A stretch of DNA of 64,000 bases from Symploca sp. SIO2E9 (GTDB lineage Bacteria; Cyanobacteriota; Cyanobacteriia; Cyanobacteriales; Coleofasciculaceae). Shown here in pieces: positions 1-8,299 of the stretch; within the stretch, counting starts at the first letter, position 1, and each line of letters opens with the position of its first letter. Below the pieces are notes generated by a model. That model worked only from the letters and a program-made list of their open reading frames with translations. It had not been told where the DNA came from and searched no databases. Location: assembly GCA_010692645.1 (NCBI GenBank), contig JAAHGS010000022.1:1-64000 (forward strand), given 5' to 3'. A program made the translations under genes and the position numbers.

Positions 1-104
1 AGAGCTTTGTTGTAGACCAAACGCACACAACCAAGTGTCCGTCGCAAGAGGCTCTCTTGTTCGGCAGTTGGGTAAAAACGGTATCGGTAGGCGCGTTGTG
101 TCAT
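1..104 (-). CDS. tnpB: TnpB, IS200/IS605-type, N-terminal part only
   Basis: The minus strand from an ATG at 102-104 reads MTQRAYRYRFYPTAEQ and continues with LLRRTLGCVRLVYNKAL before leaving the window. The RYRFYPT..Q and CVR.VYN words are the standard opening of OrfB/TnpB proteins of IS200/IS605 and IS607 elements. TnpB is an RNA-guided DNA nuclease that helps keep the transposon at its donor site. Only about 34 residues are visible, so it cannot be told whether the RuvC domain, the zinc finger and the omega-RNA are intact, or whether a TnpA transposase accompanies it. No TnpA is present on the right side. Confidence 0.85.
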   Translation of the reverse strand, partial: MTQRAYRYRFYPTAEQESLLRRTLGCVRLVYNKA

Positions 105-431
105 GCCTCACATCTTACCACATTCGGCGTAAAAACTCTAGTTGGAGGCGCGGCATTCCTCTCGTCGCGCTCAAGCGAGAGTCTCCTGCCGCGAAGACAG
201 ATGAACCATGAATAGAAGAAGCAAGGGGCAGGGTGCTGGGGGGATTTTTGGACAAACGGATGTACCAATTCTCTCCCCCTGCTCCCTACTCCAGTCCCCC
301 TTGCCTCTTGGTTAATGCAACAACGGCGCGAATAACTTGCCACTAATCGAGTAAGATTGCTGGATGCAGTTACTTTCGTGCCGTTTTTCTCTCAAGACAG
401 CACCAAAACTACAAAACTACTCTACTCAAAT
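105..431. other. Non-coding gap beside TnpB
   Basis: No convincing gene. It holds the upstream side of the TnpB element and, at about 225-305, a run of G-rich and C-rich filler (GGGGCAGGGTGCTGGGGGGA, then CTCCCCCTGCTCCC) of the type scattered between genes elsewhere in this window. A TnpB element end may lie here but was not pinned down. Confidence 0.5.
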
Positions 432-1427
432 TCAATTCCCCTCAACAAACTTCCGCTCGTTGGGAGGCTTCACCCACAGCGTACACACTCCGCTTTTTGC
501 TGCCCTCCCCTCTAGCGTCAGCGTCACCCCTAACTGTTCAACGTCCCGCTCGCAAACTCGCTGACCCTTCTTCCCACTGAGCAAAGCCTGATTCCACTGC
601 ATGAACTGATGCGCAAACTGACCCTCCTGGCTGCGCATCCACTTAATTATTTCTGGGTTCGCCCTGGCAAACTGACCTGCTTCACTCAAGCCCCAGTCCA
701 AAGCCTTGGCTTGCTCCAAAGAAAGCTGGCGCGGTCCGGTGGGGTCAAATTCAGGGGCTTTGGCAAATTTCGGAATCGCCAAACCCAGCCCCACGCCTAT
801 CCCAATTGTCCCCAGCAGTACTAAGCCAGCACAAATCAAGGCATTGGCATCATGGGCAACTTTCTCAAAGGCTGCACCGCGCACTAAGTCTTGAACAGCT
901 TTGGCAATACACCTCTGTTGGATATTAACAGCGGCTTTGCCCTGTCGCTCCAAGAATGCCTTGCTTTCGGCTTCCCAGTTATCGGTTAAACTGCGCACCT
1001 GTTCTAGCTCTTGAGAAAAAATGGCTTGAGCATCTTGCAGGTCAAACTGCCACAACTGTCGCCACTTTTGAAAGCACTGCTCAATTTCTGCTGGCTTTTT
1101 TTTGAGCAGCAGTTCTAACTGTCCAGTTGCTAATAATACTGCAAACAGGGGGTCATTCTTTTCAATCTCGGCTTGATAGGCAACCCGCAGGACGTGGGAA
1201 CGGTAATTGGCATCTTTGTCCTTAAGAACTTCATTCATCAAAGACTGATTTATGCGCTCATTCTCTAACCTAGAGGGGAAGAAAGATTTGGCTTGTCCAG
1301 ACTCAGGTTCATCGGGTTCATCTTCAAGTTGAGCCAGCCATTCTTCAGGAAGTTGTACTTCTTCAAATTCCTCCTCAAGCGCATTCGCTTTTTCTAGGAA
1401 AGGTCTTCCTTGAATCTGACTAGACAT
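432..1427 (-). CDS. Conserved plasmid membrane-anchored protein, unknown function
   Basis: 331 residues, not recognised with certainty. The first half is acidic and helical (about 1-180, rich in E, Q and L). One clear hydrophobic segment, LICAGLVLLGTIGIGVGLGLAI, lies at about residues 196-218. A basic C-terminal region follows, with KKGQRVCERDVEQLG and CTLWVKPP. The layout resembles cyanobacterial plasmid proteins filed under uncharacterised families (DUF6753 is one possibility, unverified). Its start overlaps the end of the ParA-like gene by 8 bases, so the two are co-transcribed and probably translationally coupled. A membrane partner of the partition ATPase is a reasonable inference, not shown. 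Confidence 0.6.
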   Translation of the reverse strand: MSSQIQGRPFLEKANALEEEFEEVQLPEEWLAQLEDEPDEPESGQAKSFFPSRLENERINQSLMNEVLKDKDANYRSHVLRVAYQAEIEKNDPLFAVLLATGQLELLLKKKPAEIEQCFQKWRQLWQFDLQDAQAIFSQELEQVRSLTDNWEAESKAFLERQGKAAVNIQQRCIAKAVQDLVRGAAFEKVAHDANALICAGLVLLGTIGIGVGLGLAIPKFAKAPEFDPTGPRQLSLEQAKALDWGLSEAGQFARANPEIIKWMRSQEGQFAHQFMQWNQALLSGKKGQRVCERDVEQLGVTLTLEGRAAKSGVCTLWVKPPNERKFVEGN

Positions 1428-2172
1428 TGACTACATCCTTCTGTTGCTTGGAGGTGAAATCCAATACACCAGCCTGTTCAATCGCTTTAGCTGAATGTCG
1501 TAAAAACTTAATCAGCCTTTGCCTAGACAGGGCAGGCATTCCCGATTTGTCATCCAGTGCCATTGAGAAGGGAATGCGGTTTTCTTCTAGGTAATCTCGT
1601 TCCGTAAACCGCAGTCCCGGAAACTTGATTTCTTTAAACTGGTATTGCTCCTTCGCCTGTTTAAATGCCTCCCGGATATCCACATTTGACCAGTCTGGAC
1701 ATAATCCGTAATTGCGAACAAAAATATGAGGTAATTTACCTTTAAACGCTTTCAACGAATTTAAAAATAGGGTCACGCTGTCGTAGCTTCCAGAACACAA
1801 AAACCACTTACAAAGACTCACGCCAGCGCTTTTGACAATCTCCCCATCCAGCAGGTCATTGTCTTTAATCCAGTAAGCTACCGATTCGTGAACATTGGCA
1901 GGCAAATTAATGATTACTGTTTTCTCCTTGGCTAGCTCGAAAATTCGGTCTACATCCGCAGCTGTCCTAGAATTCATGGCGGTTATCTCGTCTGAAATCT
2001 TAAAGTTGATATCCTTGATGCCCTCATAAACTTCAGCTACATCGGCATTGGTATCTGCATCGACTAGAGTGTAAGGCAGGCCATTTTCCTCAAAATAGTG
2101 AATCAGACAGCAAGCAAACAAGCTTTTACCTACCCCACCTTTTTCGCCATCGATAAAGTTAATAATCGACAC
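1420..2172 (-). CDS. ParA/MinD-type P-loop ATPase
   Basis: 250 residues. The N-terminus carries a deviant Walker A motif GEKGGVGKS (residues 9-17, with the signature lysine K11 as well as K16) and then LVDADTNADVAEVY, the Walker A' type segment of ParA proteins. This family hydrolyses ATP at a dimer interface and moves plasmids or protein cargo over the nucleoid or the membrane. No HTH is visible at the N-terminus, so it is the short type that needs a separate DNA-binding partner. No ParB is seen in the window. It shares an operon with the membrane protein downstream and probably follows the StbA gene pair, 196 bases away on the same strand. A mobilisation or T4SS-linked MinD-like role is an alternative. 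Confidence 0.8.
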   Translation of the reverse strand: MSIINFIDGEKGGVGKSLFACCLIHYFEENGLPYTLVDADTNADVAEVYEGIKDINFKISDEITAMNSRTAADVDRIFELAKEKTVIINLPANVHESVAYWIKDNDLLDGEIVKSAGVSLCKWFLCSGSYDSVTLFLNSLKAFKGKLPHIFVRNYGLCPDWSNVDIREAFKQAKEQYQFKEIKFPGLRFTERDYLEENRIPFSMALDDKSGMPALSRQRLIKFLRHSAKAIEQAGVLDFTSKQQKDVVNV

Positions 2173-2368
2173 GATAAATCTCCTTTAATGTAATGGTTCA
2201 TTATTCATTGTTGATTGTTCATTTTTTTCTTTGTTGGAATAGTTGAGATAAGTATTGAGTTTGAGATTTAGTTAACCAAAGGTTGGTCTGATTTTCTTAA
2301 CTTGTTCAAAATTTTGAATTTTGAAGGCAATAATTTTGAATTCTGACAGCCTCCTTATATCCCCTGCC

Positions 2369-2833
2369 TTAATCGTCCTCATCTTCACCAGGATGGTTAT
2401 AGGACAACATATTCAGACCAGCAAAAGCGTTACTCTGACTGGGGTTACTTGCACTGACACCATTAGTCTTTGGCGGTTTAGTCACTGGAACTGGCTTACT
2501 GTTTGAGATGTTTACCCCTGCCGCTACTCCGGCACCCCTTGCCCAAACCTCCAGTTCAGAGCGGTCTAGCCCTAAAACACAACAGATGCGCTCGACTTGG
2601 TTGAGCAAGGTGAATACGCAGTGCCAACCTATGCGCCTAGTCTGTTCGTCGGTATAGTGAGGCGACTCTTGGTAAGCAAAAGGAAGCCAAAAGGCGCGTA
2701 CTGCATTCAGAATTAACGTCTTAGTGTCCAAAACTGCATAATCTTGCAGGTAATTGAGCAAGGCAGCATCAGCACTATCCTGAGAGGGCTGGTAGCGAAA
2801 GTTGAAGTTCGCTTGCTTTTTATTTCTAGACAC
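2369..2833 (-). CDS. Small partner protein of the StbA-like ATPase
   Basis: About 154 residues from a GTG at 2831-2833. That start is chosen because GGAGG lies six bases upstream; the frame stays open further upstream, but only inside the StbA gene. It overlaps the end of the StbA-like gene by 8 bases, the typical arrangement of an actin-like ATPase with its DNA-binding adaptor. Residues about 10-95 are helical and aromatic (FNFRYQPSQDSADAALLNYL), and the C-terminal third is a low-complexity S/P/K/N tail ending in an acidic HPGEDEDD. No known DNA-binding motif is evident. A StbB/ParR-like role is inferred only from position. Confidence 0.6.
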   Translation of the reverse strand: MSRNKKQANFNFRYQPSQDSADAALLNYLQDYAVLDTKTLILNAVRAFWLPFAYQESPHYTDEQTRRIGWHCVFTLLNQVERICCVLGLDRSELEVWARGAGVAAGVNISNSKPVPVTKPPKTNGVSASNPSQSNAFAGLNMLSYNHPGEDEDD

Positions 2834-3977
2834 TGACAACCTCCTTCCCCTCAATTGGGACTTGGCTCTCAACCGCCTCAGCAAACAAGCTGCTGAAATA
2901 GCAAAAGGCACCATAAGCATCTGCTAAGCGAATGCCCATACCGTGGCAGTCAAGCTGCTGGGGCACTTCGATATCTCCGTGCCAAGATTGTGGATAGACG
3001 CTAAAATAGTCTCTGAGTTCTGGCTTGAGGTACTCAGCAGTTCCCCCGCAAAAGACCAACTCATCTGCATCCGGTGGCATCACCTCCGTTAGCCAACGGG
3101 TCAGCATCCCGGCATAATCAGAGCGTGCCAGTTTAATGGCTTCAATCAGTTGGTCTGCCTCCTTCTGGCGCTGCTCCAAGTTGCGAGCGCGAGTCAGGGG
3201 CAACAGATGGCGGCGAGAAAGATTGTTAAAGTCGGCTTTAGCGATCGCAGCCGTTAAGCGAGCCGCATTATAGCCAGAGGTGCGCTCTTGCACTAACTCC
3301 GTCATTCGCACCATGCCCAAGTCGGAAGTCTTGCCTTTGCCGACGGCACCACGGGCAGAAATGAGGACGCTGGCATTGCGATAGCCAACCATCATGTAAG
3401 CGATTGCTCTCTTGGAGAAGGCTTCTCCCAGTTTTTGGCAGTGCATAGCGCAAATACCGCTCCCCTCTTGGAAGGCTTGCCTTGTCCCCAACTTGACTTT
3501 CAAGCAACCTGTGGGGGTTTCGTAACTTTTGAGGGCATGACTGAGCAACTCAAAGAACTGCTGAGAGTCGTTGAGTTCCCCTGGGGGGAGCATGACGGCT
3601 AACTCGATGCTAAATTTACTCTCAAGCTGCAAGCGGCAAGAGATGACCCAAATGGCGGCTAGGGCTTTGTAGACGGCATCTTCGTACTTCAAGCCGGTTA
3701 AGCCGATATGGGCGTTAAATTGAGAAGAGGCTAGATAGCCAACGGCTCGACACTCGGAACCTACTGCTACCCAAGCAATGTTTTCCGGTGCTGCGCTGCT
3801 GAGGTTGCCATCGGTGTAAGATTTGGCTAATTCCTGGCTGACTGCTCCCACCGGGGCTTCCATGACAAAGGAATCAGGGGCAGACGAGGGATTGGTGGAT
3901 TGATAGAATACTCTGGTCGAATAGCCGCCAAAGTCCATGACGGCGATGGCATCGCCTCGTTTTCTTGGTCTTGGCAT
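2826..3977 (-). CDS. StbA/ParM-like actin-type ATPase (plasmid segregation)
   Basis: 383 residues. The phosphate-1 loop is seen as VMDFGGYSTRVFY near residue 14. A second conserved segment, MMVGYRNASVLISARGAV, at about 197-214 fits phosphate-2, and FCGGTAEYLKPEL at about 308-320 fits the adenosine-binding loop. This is the layout of plasmid actin-like proteins such as StbA, ParM and PRTRC protein D. Such proteins polymerise with ATP and push plasmid copies apart. It starts with a basic stretch (MPRPRKRGD). Since a PRTRC-type cassette lies at 24-29 kb, this may be its protein D homologue. Operon with the small gene downstream by overlap. Confidence 0.82.
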   Translation of the reverse strand: MPRPRKRGDAIAVMDFGGYSTRVFYQSTNPSSAPDSFVMEAPVGAVSQELAKSYTDGNLSSAAPENIAWVAVGSECRAVGYLASSQFNAHIGLTGLKYEDAVYKALAAIWVISCRLQLESKFSIELAVMLPPGELNDSQQFFELLSHALKSYETPTGCLKVKLGTRQAFQEGSGICAMHCQKLGEAFSKRAIAYMMVGYRNASVLISARGAVGKGKTSDLGMVRMTELVQERTSGYNAARLTAAIAKADFNNLSRRHLLPLTRARNLEQRQKEADQLIEAIKLARSDYAGMLTRWLTEVMPPDADELVFCGGTAEYLKPELRDYFSVYPQSWHGDIEVPQQLDCHGMGIRLADAYGAFCYFSSLFAEAVESQVPIEGKEVVSV

Positions 3978-4103
3978 AAGCTGACCTCAATAACTGCTGA
4001 GGTTGATGGTATTGAGCCAGACTGGGTAAAAACTTCACCTGGGTTGGTAGTTGAATTAGTCCCGTAGGATCGACTACTTTGGAGGGGTTTGGAGCAATAG
4101 GTC

Positions 4104-4208
4104 ATACCAAATCCGCTTTACTAAGACCCCATTCAAAAAAATCAAAGTCCTTGCCTAGAGAGGATTTTGCGATTTGTATAAGCACCCCACAATAACCGGA
4201 TTTGGGAT
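4104..4208. mobile_element. MITE-like element with 12-bp terminal inverted repeats
   Basis: ATACCAAATCCG at 4104-4115 is matched by CGGATTTGGGAT at 4197-4208, 11 of 12 bases inverted, enclosing about 80 bases without coding sequence. It is the only notable content of the 317-base gap 3978-4294. The size and ends are those of a small non-autonomous element. The boundaries and any target duplication are not certain. Confidence 0.45.
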
Positions 4209-4294
4209 CAATTAGCATACAGTTTTATCCTTTGTCCAGATTTCACCTGAAGGAACTGTGTTTGAGGCAGATACGAGACTTCCTTGAAAAGAGC

Positions 4295-6283
4295 TTAATG
4301 TTTGCGGGTAAGCAACACCGTTACACCAGCACTCTGGGTAGCAAATTCCAGGCGACGAACTGTGGGTAGGGCAATAACCACTACAAACGGTTGCTCAGAA
4401 ACTTGCTCGGCGAAGGACTTTTTCTCTTGCATCAACTTGACATCTAAAACCAGAATGTCTGAGAAGGTAACTGGTTCTGGTTGAGGCTCTGACTCTATTG
4501 CAACAGGCACAAGCGTAATATCTATAACATCACCTGCCTTCAGGTTGCCGCCTAATGTCATGGCAGGTGTAGCAGGGATACCTACAGCCATCGTATCCTT
4601 CAAATACTTTGGCTCGGTAAGAACAAAGCGGGAAACAGGCTGGTTAGCGGGAAGAAGTTGGAGAGGGGAGTAACCGATGAGTTCTGATTGGTGGCGTAAT
4701 GCATCTCCAGGTACTTGTGCCTCTGGTATCTCTTTCTCTTTGATGTCGTCAGCAGTGATGAGATGATAAGCGGGTAGCGTTTGTTTGGGTACAGGTAGGC
4801 GAAAAGTAGGAGATAGTTCAGAAACTGGGTCTTTAGTGTTTGCCTGTTTAACGTAGCGATAGTACCTAGGGTCAGGAGGATAACTACGATATAGTAAACC
4901 ACAGACTTCCTGCCACATCTTACGTTCTTCTTGGTGGTTTGGTGGAAGTTGTAAGTGTAGTCCCTCTAAGGCTTTCCACCGATAGAGGTCAAAGGCAGCC
5001 TTGATTTTCTCTCCATAAGCTACAGCAGCTTGAACAGCATTTTGGTAGCTCAGCCAAGCTGCTAGTAAAACGGCTGTTGTTAGAGTGATGGAGATTTGTA
5101 ATTGGATAAAACCAGATACCAACAAAGTAGGCTTTAGAGATATTAACCAGCTTAAAGATAAGGAAGACAAAGCCAGTAGTAAAGATACATTGAAGCGCAA
5201 GAAAATTGATAAAACAACCAATACAAGTGATATCCACCATGGCAGTATTGTTGAGGATTGAAAGGACAGCCAAATAGAGAGGGGTAATCCAAACAGCAGG
5301 ATATAGCCGGAGAGGGTCACCATCAAATCGAGGGACATCTTTGCATCTTGCATTGGCTGAACAAACTCATTGGGTAAGGCAGGTTGCAATCGAGTCCAAA
5401 TGAGAATAGCGTCGAGTTGGTAGCGCTCTTGAACTGAACGCTCTGCTGCTTTGAGAATGTTACCCAACTGTGTAGGCATCACGTCGTCACGGTGGGGCGG
5501 GTAGTATAGGAAGAACTCTTGGTTAAGACGTAGTCGCTCTTCTTCGACTTCTCCAAAATGTCGCTGAACTAGCTCTTTGAGATTATTGGTTAGCTGTTGG
5601 AGTCGGTCTCGATGTTTGTTCCAGACCGATTTATCATCATCTCTAACTTCTTTCAAATTTTGTAATAGTTTTTGCCACCAAGAGCGTACCTGCTGACCGA
5701 GGTTTTGCAGTTCTTGTAGTTGCTCTTTCGTTATTTTTTCTTCTTTCAGAGACTGCAAATCTTTCTCTAACTTATTAAGCTTATCACTCAGCGTTTTTTC
5801 AGAAAATTTGGCTTGATTAGAATCTGGTTGAGTTTCTTGGTTAGATTTTACTAGTGAATCCCGTAGTTGTTGATACTCAATCTTTTCCCCTGTTAAAATT
5901 TCCTCTAGCTCTTGGAGTTGGCGATCGCTTCGGTCAAGTTTATCCCAACGTTGCTGCCAATATCGGCGTCGCCGTCGCTTTAGTATTCGTATCAAGGGAT
6001 TGAGTTCTGACCAGTACCCCTCATATAAGCGAACCAACGCTGGACGAAAGTTAATGGTGAGAAATGACCAAAAAGCAACCCAGACAAAAAAGCCAATGAG
6101 CAAGAGTCCTTGGATAATGCCACTCAGACCTTCCCATCCCTTTAAGGTCGTACTCCAGCCCATCTTGTGAGATACTACTAGAACAAGAGTCAGTCCCCAA
6201 AATACCAGGCTAGGGAAGACCGCTGAGATCAAGGCGCGGCGGTCAAAGTAGCTGGTGACTTCTTTGAGTATGGTACTGAACAC
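4295..6283 (-). CDS. Multi-pass membrane protein with coiled coil and C-terminal SAF domain
   Basis: 662 residues. Two hydrophobic segments lie near the N-terminus (about 19-40 and 58-78). A long charged coiled coil follows (about 105-260, rich in Q/E/K/L), then four or more membrane segments at about 320-430. The C-terminal 160 residues begin AYHLITADDIKEKEIPEAQV and contain GYSPLQLLPANQPVSRFVL and LKAGDVIDITLVPV, the SAF/CpaB pattern (first strand, I.G.P, then G-GD-VDV). SAF domains bind sugars or peptidoglycan-like ligands or act in pilus assembly. This combination of parts is unfamiliar. It is the last gene of the CHAT block, 18 bases after the CBS gene, so it is probably the membrane component of that system. 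Function not known. Confidence 0.6.
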   Translation of the reverse strand: MFSTILKEVTSYFDRRALISAVFPSLVFWGLTLVLVVSHKMGWSTTLKGWEGLSGIIQGLLLIGFFVWVAFWSFLTINFRPALVRLYEGYWSELNPLIRILKRRRRRYWQQRWDKLDRSDRQLQELEEILTGEKIEYQQLRDSLVKSNQETQPDSNQAKFSEKTLSDKLNKLEKDLQSLKEEKITKEQLQELQNLGQQVRSWWQKLLQNLKEVRDDDKSVWNKHRDRLQQLTNNLKELVQRHFGEVEEERLRLNQEFFLYYPPHRDDVMPTQLGNILKAAERSVQERYQLDAILIWTRLQPALPNEFVQPMQDAKMSLDLMVTLSGYILLFGLPLSIWLSFQSSTILPWWISLVLVVLSIFLRFNVSLLLALSSLSLSWLISLKPTLLVSGFIQLQISITLTTAVLLAAWLSYQNAVQAAVAYGEKIKAAFDLYRWKALEGLHLQLPPNHQEERKMWQEVCGLLYRSYPPDPRYYRYVKQANTKDPVSELSPTFRLPVPKQTLPAYHLITADDIKEKEIPEAQVPGDALRHQSELIGYSPLQLLPANQPVSRFVLTEPKYLKDTMAVGIPATPAMTLGGNLKAGDVIDITLVPVAIESEPQPEPVTFSDILVLDVKLMQEKKSFAEQVSEQPFVVVIALPTVRRLEFATQSAGVTVLLTRKH

Positions 6284-6301
6284 TTTTATCGTGCCTCTAA
6301 C

Positions 6302-6862
6302 TCAGTTCCAAGGTTCCATATTACCGTGCAGCCAATTTTTAGGACAGCTTGGCGTTTCACCCTGCCGAGGGCGCATGTATGTTGGCGGATTACATTGGCG
6401 ACAGACGTAGGTACGGGCTACTACCTGAGAATCCCCATACAAATCAGATCTGGTAGTATCTGAGGTGAGAGCATCTAGAGGTAACGCCTGAGCAATTGCT
6501 TTTCGTGGAACAATGCCGCTAACCTCACCATTTTGATAAATTATCAAGCCAGGAGCTTTTGTTTTCTTAAGTAGATTACCTAGTTGTTTGAGGTCTGCCG
6601 TTTCTAACACCTCAACTCCACTATCAACTACCAAAGGAGAAGGTAATTGTTCCAAGAGTTCAGCTAGGGGTTTACTACCCTGACTGCTCAAAGCAGTCAG
6701 ATGTTTGCCTTGCAACAGTGTTTGGGGCTGATTAGCATTAACAACTACAGCCAACTGTTTTTGAGATTCCTCTAGCCTTTTCAAGGCTTCAGCTACAGAA
6801 GTTGCGGCAGTTATGGTGATAAATCCTTCAAAGTTTTGATTTAATGATAGTTGTGAATTCAT
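6302..6862 (-). CDS. CBS-domain-like protein with C-terminal zinc-ribbon half
   Basis: About 186 residues from ATG 6860-6862, chosen over a TTG 24 bases earlier because a GGAGA ribosome site sits just upstream of the ATG. Residues about 10-135 have a paired CBS-like pattern: TSVAEALKRLEESQKQLAVVV, then LGNLLKKTKAPGLIIYQNGE followed by VSGIVPRKAIAQAL. CBS pairs bind adenine nucleotides and act as sensors. The tail has CRQCNPPTYM and a second cysteine in ETPSCPKNW, which could form a metal site. The gene sits 14 bases after the CHAT gene, so the two are surely one operon. A regulatory role toward the CHAT protease is inferred. Confidence 0.6.
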   Translation of the reverse strand: MNSQLSLNQNFEGFITITAATSVAEALKRLEESQKQLAVVVNANQPQTLLQGKHLTALSSQGSKPLAELLEQLPSPLVVDSGVEVLETADLKQLGNLLKKTKAPGLIIYQNGEVSGIVPRKAIAQALPLDALTSDTTRSDLYGDSQVVARTYVCRQCNPPTYMRPRQGETPSCPKNWLHGNMEPWN

Positions 6863-6876
6863 CAACTTTCTCCAGT

Positions 6877-8274
6877 TTATTTCCAATCACCAACTAAGAC
6901 AAATGATGCCCAATTGAAGAGTTCTTGAAATGGTTGAAAATTATAATTAACGAAGTTATCAGCCTCAGCTTTGAACTCTAAATCATCCAAGGTTTCAGCT
7001 ACTTGCTTGGCTAACTTTTTGTCCTGTTCATTTTTTGGCGTACCCAATGTTTTTTGAATATCTTGGTAGGTAGCAATAGCAGCTCCCAAATCTGCGGCGA
7101 GAATTTCGATGTTGGCACGTGCTTGTAAAAAACGAATAATCAATTGCGTATCCTCCAGCTGAGCAAGTTCTGCTAAGCGCTGATTACAATAGCTTATGAC
7201 TGCTTCTGCTTGTAGATTTTTGACATACAGCTGAGCCTCCTGTAATGCCTCAGCTTTAGTCACGAACTGATTGCCATTCTCTGCTGCTGGTTGACGAAAC
7301 TTCTGATAGAAATGTTGCATCAGTAAGCCAGTCGAAAGGTCATCGACTTCCCACAAACTCACAATCACTGAAGGGGTACCGGCATAAATGAGAGCACGGG
7401 TTAGACCAATTAGTTCATCCCCAGGTCGATTCAAATTAACACCTGTCTCACAAGCGCTCAAGGTAACCAAATCAGCTCGCATATCCAAGCCTAAGATTTC
7501 CTCAGCGGTCAAGTTCCACTGCTCCTCGTCCCCATTGTTTTCACCTTCTGGTGCTAGGACAATACAGGATTTGAAAGCATCATCCTGGCGAAAGCGACCA
7601 TGGCAGCAGAAGTGGAGAATGTCAATGTTTTCTCGCTCTTGCTCCAGTTTATCTTTGACTAATGATTTAGTTGCCTGTTGATCAAGATAGGGTTCAGTAT
7701 TGAACAGTCCAGCAACCATGAGAGCTTCCTCTCGGGCTTGAGGAAGAGGAGGACTGCCTTCTGAGATACCTAACACTAGAGCCTTCTCTCGCCTTTCTTT
7801 GCGCTTGGCGTGGCAATACTTCATTACTGAGGCACTAGGAGTGTAGCAGATAGGGTTACGTTCAATCAGGTAACAATGTTGTTCAGGATCTTCTTCGTTG
7901 TGTTTCCAGTTCACTTTCAATGCGTGCAGGGGTAGGTAGTGAAGAACGTTGTGAGGAACCAACCAGATAATATCGCCCTCCTCCGTTATTAGTTCACCGT
8001 TAGGTAGGCGAGATACCAAAGGCACAACAAAGGGCGCAAAAAATGACTGATAGGCAGCTTCATCTAAGTTCTTCAATTTATCTCTGGTTGGAATAAACTT
8101 ACCATCCGCGTTTTTTTCAGCCTGGAAGTAATCCCTGACAGATTTCTGAATGTCTTCGAGCTTTTTTTCAATTGTGAAAACCTTTGGTTCATCAAAATCT
8201 TCTCGGACAATGAAAAGCAAGGTGTGGTCTTCGAGAGTGAAGTATTCAACTAGAACTACACGTTTTTTGGACAT
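6877..8274 (-). CDS. Stand-alone CHAT-domain (caspase-like) protease
   Basis: 465 residues. The catalytic dyad is visible: His in HFCCHGRF (H225) and Cys in TLSACETG (C275), followed by the family hallmark GDELIGLTRALIYAGTPSVI and SLWEVDD. The N-terminus, VVLVEYFTLEDHTLLFIVRED, is the beta-strand pair that in TPR-CHAT fusions comes directly after the linker, so the protein begins exactly where the CHAT module normally begins. About 90 residues after the CHAT core are helical. CHAT proteases cleave partner proteins in defence and cell-death systems, for example Csx29/TPR-CHAT of Craspase. Three TPR proteins that lack their own CHAT domain are encoded just upstream, which points to protease activation in trans. 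Confidence 0.88.
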   Translation of the reverse strand: MSKKRVVLVEYFTLEDHTLLFIVREDFDEPKVFTIEKKLEDIQKSVRDYFQAEKNADGKFIPTRDKLKNLDEAAYQSFFAPFVVPLVSRLPNGELITEEGDIIWLVPHNVLHYLPLHALKVNWKHNEEDPEQHCYLIERNPICYTPSASVMKYCHAKRKERREKALVLGISEGSPPLPQAREEALMVAGLFNTEPYLDQQATKSLVKDKLEQERENIDILHFCCHGRFRQDDAFKSCIVLAPEGENNGDEEQWNLTAEEILGLDMRADLVTLSACETGVNLNRPGDELIGLTRALIYAGTPSVIVSLWEVDDLSTGLLMQHFYQKFRQPAAENGNQFVTKAEALQEAQLYVKNLQAEAVISYCNQRLAELAQLEDTQLIIRFLQARANIEILAADLGAAIATYQDIQKTLGTPKNEQDKKLAKQVAETLDDLEFKAEADNFVNYNFQPFQELFNWASFVLVGDWK

Positions 8275-8299
8275 AGGTAATATCTATCTCAGGTGAATC

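Noticed and set aside
364..894. Plus-strand frames opposite to the 331-residue gene
   Set aside because: Shadows of the minus-strand gene, no composition or motif support.
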